64,000 bases of DNA, taken from contig NZ_VYGV01000005.1 in assembly GCF_013387465.1 (NCBI RefSeq), positions 35,312 to 99,311 on the forward strand, given 5' to 3'. This DNA is from Hydrogenophaga aromaticivorans. GTDB taxonomy: Bacteria; Pseudomonadota; Gammaproteobacteria; Burkholderiales; Burkholderiaceae_C. Made by a program: the position numbers and the translations under genes. The notes under the pieces are model-generated. The model did no database searches, had not been told where the DNA came from, and saw nothing but the letters and a program-made list of their open reading frames with translations. Numbering within the stretch: position 1 is the first letter of the stretch; every line of letters starts with the position of its first letter. Positions 60,636-64,000 of this stretch are shown here, in pieces.

Positions 60636-61280
60636 TCAGGCTGCTTCAGCCACCACTGCCTGGTTCGCCGCTGCCGCGGTGTGGCGGCTGATCTCGCCTT
60701 CGGCGGTGGTCAGGGCCTGGGCCTTGGCGTCCGGGCCCAAGGCCACGCCTTCGGCGCGCACGAAGCGCACATCGGTGATGCCGAGGAAGCCGAACACCGT
60801 CTGCAGGTAGCTCTCCTGGTGCTCCATGGCGCGACCGGCTTCGCTGGTCGAATACACGCCACCGCGCGTGATCGCCACGATCACGGTCTTGCCGCCGGCC
60901 AGACCGACCGGGCCCTTGTCGGTGTACTTGAAGGTGCGGCCGATCTGGGCCACGCGGTCGATCCAGGCCTTGAGCTGGCTCGGCACCGAGAAGTTGTAGA
61001 GCGGAGCGCCGATCACGACCACGTCGGCGGCCAGGAACTGGCTCACCAGCGCTTCGGACAGCGCGTTTTCTTCCCGCTGGATCGCGGTTTCGGCGGCTTG
61101 ACCGGTGCGAAAGCCCAGGGCGTCAGCGCCCAGGTGGGGCACCACGTCGGCGGCCAGGTCGAGGTGCTGCACCTGCGTGCCGGGGTGGGTGGCCACCCAG
61201 GCGGCCACGGTGCGGGCGGTGAGCTGGCGGGAAACGGACTGTTCGCCGGTGATGGCGGAATCGATGTGCAGCAGTTGCAT
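60636..61280 (-). CDS. azoR: FMN-dependent NADH azoreductase
   Basis: 214 residues from ATG 61280 with AGGAGAT. Flavodoxin-like fold: [40 protein letters not shown] (AzoR signature) and [13 protein letters not shown]. Reduces quinones and azo compounds with NADH. Divergent from a LysR gene, the usual regulatory layout. Confidence 0.95.
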   Translation of the reverse strand: MQLLHIDSAITGEQSVSRQLTARTVAAWVATHPGTQVQHLDLAADVVPHLGADALGFRTGQAAETAIQREENALSEALVSQFLAADVVVIGAPLYNFSVPSQLKAWIDRVAQIGRTFKYTDKGPVGLAGGKTVIVAITRGGVYSTSEAGRAMEHQESYLQTVFGFLGITDVRFVRAEGVALGPDAKAQALTTAEGEISRHTAAAANQAVVAEAA

Positions 61281-61415
61281 GGTGATCTCCTGAAAGGGGT
61301 GGGCCACGTGGCGTGGCGGTGAATTGATTGTGATTTCGTTGCGATTCATTGATAAGTCCCCATATTTAATATTGATCGTTCCATAATCAGGACAATTACC
61401 CGGGAGAGATGCGCC
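61281..61415. promoter_or_regulatory. Divergent azoR-lysR promoter region
   Basis: 135 bp, unusually A/T-rich (TTTAATATT near 61364-61373). It must hold both promoters and the LysR operator. A LysR-type T-N11-A site could not be fixed with confidence. Confidence 0.55.
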
Positions 61416-62351
61416 ATGCAGGACCTGAACGACATGCTCTTGTTCGCCGAAGTCGTGGAACGCGGCGGCTTCGCCGCGGCCGGCCGGGCGCTGGGCCTGC
61501 CCAAGTCGCGGCTGTCGCGCCGTGTGGCCGGGCTGGAAGCGCAGCTGGGTGTGCGCCTGCTGCAGCGCACCACGCGCAAGCTCTCGCTCACCGAGGTCGG
61601 CGAGGCCTACCTGCGCCACTGCCAGGCGTTGCGCGAATCGGCCCAGGCCGCGGCCGACACCGTGGCCCAGGTGCAGACCGAACCACGCGGCACCCTCCGC
61701 GTGGCCTGCCCGGTCACGCTGGCGCAGACCGTGCTGGCCGAGCTGATGCCGGACTTCCTGGCGCGCCACCCGCTGGTGCGCATGGAGATGCTGGTGAGCA
61801 ACCGCGTGGTCGATCTGGTGGAAGAAGGCGTGGACGTGGCGCTGCGCGTGCGCACCACGCTGGAGGACAGCGGCAGCCTGGTGGTCAAGCGCCTGGGCGA
61901 CGACGCGCCCGTGCTGGTGGCCAGCCCCGCCCTGCTGGCCCGCCAGGGCACACCGACCACACTGGACGAGCTGAGCCGGCTCGACAGCATGGCCATGTCC
62001 ACCACCGACGGCCGCGCCAGCATCCCCCTGACCGACCCGGACGGGCGCCAGACCACCCTGCAGCACACCCCGCGCTACGTGGCCGACGACCTGCTCACGC
62101 TGCACGTGGCCGCGCTCGCCGGCACCGGCATGTGCTGGCTGCCCAGCTACATGTGCGAAGACGATCTGCGCCAGGGCCGGCTGGTCCGGCTGCTGCCCGA
62201 CTGGCAGACACCGCGCGGCCTGGTGCACGCGGTGTTCCCCTCGCGCCGCGGCCTCACGCCCGCCGTGCGCTGTTTCCTCGACTTCCTGGGCGACCACGTA
62301 CCCACCCACAGCAGCCTGCGCAGCCGCGAGGCCCCCGTCGGTACGCCGTGA
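61416..62351 (+). CDS. LysR-family transcriptional regulator
   Basis: 311 residues. N-terminal winged [35 protein letters not shown] with a clear LysR box (key residues [20 protein letters not shown]). The substrate domain follows with [20 protein letters not shown]. Related members respond to aromatics or quinones and control the divergent oxidoreductase; here azoR is the evident target. Confidence 0.92.
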   Translation: MQDLNDMLLFAEVVERGGFAAAGRALGLPKSRLSRRVAGLEAQLGVRLLQRTTRKLSLTEVGEAYLRHCQALRESAQAAADTVAQVQTEPRGTLRVACPVTLAQTVLAELMPDFLARHPLVRMEMLVSNRVVDLVEEGVDVALRVRTTLEDSGSLVVKRLGDDAPVLVASPALLARQGTPTTLDELSRLDSMAMSTTDGRASIPLTDPDGRQTTLQHTPRYVADDLLTLHVAALAGTGMCWLPSYMCEDDLRQGRLVRLLPDWQTPRGLVHAVFPSRRGLTPAVRCFLDFLGDHVPTHSSLRSREAPVGTP

Positions 62352-62397
62352 GCCAGAGGCCCGGGCCGCAGTCCACCTTTACAATGCGCCGTTCCCC

Positions 62398-62472
62398 GCC
62401 GCCATAGTTCAATGGATAGAACGAGTGCCTCCTAAGCGCTAGATACAGGTTCGATTCCTGTTGGTGGTACCA
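62398..62472 (+). tRNA. tRNA-Arg (anticodon CCT)
   Basis: 75 nt with encoded CCA. Acceptor GCCGCCA pairs with TGGTGGT (two G-T pairs), anticodon arm AGTGC-CTCCTAA-GCGCT gives CCT, T-arm ACAGG-TTCGATT-CCTGT. Reads the rare AGG codon. No integrated element follows it. Confidence 0.93.
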
Positions 62473-62532
62473 CCCCGGACCGCACGCAACAAAGTCGCAC
62501 GCCCGAGCAGCAGGCACGCGAGAATCGTGCGC

Positions 62533-63960
62533 ATGTCCCGCCTCCCCACTCCGATCCCGACCTGGCTCCGCTGGCAGGCCGCAGCGCTGGGCGCGCTGGC
62601 TGTGGCCTGTGCGCTCACCACCACCGGTTGCACCAGCCTGTCGCCCGAGGCCCTGGAGCCGACCGATCAGCCCGTGACCGCGGTGGCGTTCGAGAACGCC
62701 CGCGGCGAGGTGTCGGCTGGCAAGAGCGCGGCCATCGTGCAGTCGCTGGAACGCAGCGCTGGCGACAGCGACATCCTCGACAAACACCTGGCCGTGGAAC
62801 AGGCGATCAACGCCGACAGCCCGCTGGTGCTGGGCAACAAGCTCACGCTGCTGCAGGACGGCCCCGCCACCTACGCGGCCATGTTTGCCGTGATGCGCGA
62901 GGCCCGGGACCACATCCACCTGGAAACCTACATCATTGCCGACGACGAGGTGGGCCAGCAGTTCGCCGACCTGCTGCTGGCCAAGCAGGCGGCCGGCGTC
63001 CCGGTGCGCCTGATCTACGACAGTGTGGGCTGCCTGAACACGCCCCGTGCGTTTTTCGATCGCCTGCGCGCGGGCGGCATCCAGGTGCTGGAATTCAACC
63101 CCGTGAATCCGCTGGCCAGCCACCAGAAGGCCTGGCGGCTGAACAACCGCGACCACCGCAAGCTGCTGGTGGTCGATGGCCGCATCGCCTTCATCGGCGG
63201 CATCAACATCAGCGAGGCCTATTCCAGCGGTTCGTCCATCCACCTGAGCGGGCCCAAAGCCACCGGCGATGCGGGCTGGCGCGATACCCATCTGCAGATC
63301 GAAGGGCCGGTGGTGGCGGAGTTCCAGAAACTGTTCCTCGACACCTGGCAGAAACAAAAGGGGCCGGCGCTGGCCACCGGCCAACCCTTCCCGCGGCTGG
63401 AACCGCAGGGCGACAACATCGTGCGCGCGATCGGCAGCGCCGCCGGCGATCCCCGCAGCCTGATCTACCTCACCTTGCTGTCGGCGATCCAGCACGCCGA
63501 GCAGCGCAGCCACCTCACGATCGCGTACTTCGTGCCCGATCCGCAGCTGATGGCGGCGCTGACCGCTGCGGCGCAGCGCGGTGTCGATGTGAAGCTGATC
63601 CTGCCCAGCCACACCGACTCGTGGGCGACGTTTCACGCCGGTCGCTCGCACTATGGCGCGCTGCTGCGCGCCGGCGTGCGCATCCACGAACGGCGAGGCG
63701 CCGTGATGCACGCCAAGACCGCCACCATCGATGGCGTGTGGTCCACCGTCGGCTCCACCAACCTGGACTGGCGCAGCTTCCTGCACAACGACGAGATCAA
63801 TGCCGCGGTGCTGGGCCGCGATTTCGCAGCGCAGCTGGAGGCCATGTTTGCCCGCGACCTGGCCGAATCCAACGCCATCGATCTGAAACAGTGGGAGCGC
63901 CGCTCGATCCTGCTGCGGCTGCAGGAATGGGCGGCGCGGCTCGCCGAATACTGGCTGTAG
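62533..63960 (+). CDS. Phospholipase D / cardiolipin synthase-like lipoprotein
   Basis: 475 residues from ATG 62533. A signal segment ends in a lipobox (TTGC, Cys near 33), so it is probably anchored in a membrane facing the periplasm. Two complete HKD motifs: H208-K210-D215 (HRKLLVVDG) and H393-K395-D400 (HAKTATIDG), each with GG.N or GS.N after. Most like ClsB-type cardiolipin synthases, but a lipoprotein form is unusual. It lies 60 bp after tRNA-Arg. Confidence 0.9.
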   Translation: MSRLPTPIPTWLRWQAAALGALAVACALTTTGCTSLSPEALEPTDQPVTAVAFENARGEVSAGKSAAIVQSLERSAGDSDILDKHLAVEQAINADSPLVLGNKLTLLQDGPATYAAMFAVMREARDHIHLETYIIADDEVGQQFADLLLAKQAAGVPVRLIYDSVGCLNTPRAFFDRLRAGGIQVLEFNPVNPLASHQKAWRLNNRDHRKLLVVDGRIAFIGGINISEAYSSGSSIHLSGPKATGDAGWRDTHLQIEGPVVAEFQKLFLDTWQKQKGPALATGQPFPRLEPQGDNIVRAIGSAAGDPRSLIYLTLLSAIQHAEQRSHLTIAYFVPDPQLMAALTAAAQRGVDVKLILPSHTDSWATFHAGRSHYGALLRAGVRIHERRGAVMHAKTATIDGVWSTVGSTNLDWRSFLHNDEINAAVLGRDFAAQLEAMFARDLAESNAIDLKQWERRSILLRLQEWAARLAEYWL

Positions 63961-63985
63961 CGCAAACCTGTGTGTTCCACCTTCC

Positions 63986-63999
63986 AGGAGACCCCCATG
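63986..63999 (+). other. Start of the next gene, cut by the window edge
   Basis: AGGAG at 63986-63990 and an ATG at 63997 mark a likely gene start 36 bp after the phospholipase D gene; only its first codon is inside the window. Confidence 0.55.
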
Positions 64000-64000
64000 C

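Noticed and set aside
62398..62472. tRNA-Arg as a second integration site
   Set aside because: No integrase or repeated tRNA end is found downstream within the window; the next gene is an ordinary chromosomal phospholipase D homologue.

Overview
The window looks like a chromosomal segment of a beta-proteobacterium of the Comamonadaceae (Hydrogenophaga/Acidovorax-like; genus is inference). Support: uniformly high G+C, an aa3 cytochrome oxidase locus with the Burkholderiales-type small genes (DUF2970, DUF2909, a 36-residue assembly protein), a Bug-family binding protein, and a dispersed hairpin-rich intergenic repeat found in at least four copies. No database search was possible; all names come from reading motifs and family resemblance.

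Layout. 1-4.2 kb: a minus-strand cluster with an oxidative-stress/iron theme (rubrerythrin, double-cluster Fe-S protein, DUF3501, YaaA, partial prolyl-4-hydroxylase-like dioxygenase). 4.5-12.3 kb: FAD monooxygenase with a DUF2783 partner, valS, a 2-hydroxyacid-dehydrogenase homologue that has lost two catalytic residues, tusA, a zinc-ribbon Nudix hydrolase and cysM. 12.36 kb: tRNA-Leu(CAA).

12.44-29.14 kb: an integrated element at the 3' end of that tRNA. It carries a P4-type tyrosine integrase, integrase-arm-like repeats at both ends, tandem AlpA regulators, a PriCT-2/DUF927 primase-helicase, a terminase-small-subunit-like protein and a full-length tape measure protein, but no capsid, portal, large terminase or other tail gene. 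This resembles a Gram-negative phage satellite (PICI-like) with the unusual addition of its own tape measure gene. Next to the integrase lies a separate three-gene module (ImmA/IrrE peptidase plus two membrane proteins) behind a 10-bp inverted-repeat operator.

29.1-34 kb: GH104 lysozyme-like protein, Ca2+/Na+ antiporter, epimerase, ferredoxin-reductase-type flavoprotein and a Bug binding protein. 34.1-43.8 kb: the aa3 oxidase biogenesis and structural locus on the minus strand (Sco, CtaB, CtaA, Sco-like, Surf1, COX3, Cox11, COX1, COX2, DUF2244). Perfect or near-perfect FNR/ANR boxes lie upstream of coxB, of DUF2244 and of a distant diheme cytochrome c at 52.2 kb, suggesting shared oxygen control.

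44-54 kb: housekeeping genes (methyltransferase, ComF, TrmL, MaoC hydratase, ParA-like ATPase, TauE/SafE, TRIC channel, thiolase, DUF1841), the cytochrome c and a MoxR/CoxE-type ATPase-VWA pair. 54.4-60.5 kb: TamA and TamB. 60.6-64 kb: an azoreductase divergent from a LysR regulator, tRNA-Arg(CCT) and a phospholipase-D-type cardiolipin synthase-like lipoprotein. Both window edges cut genes.
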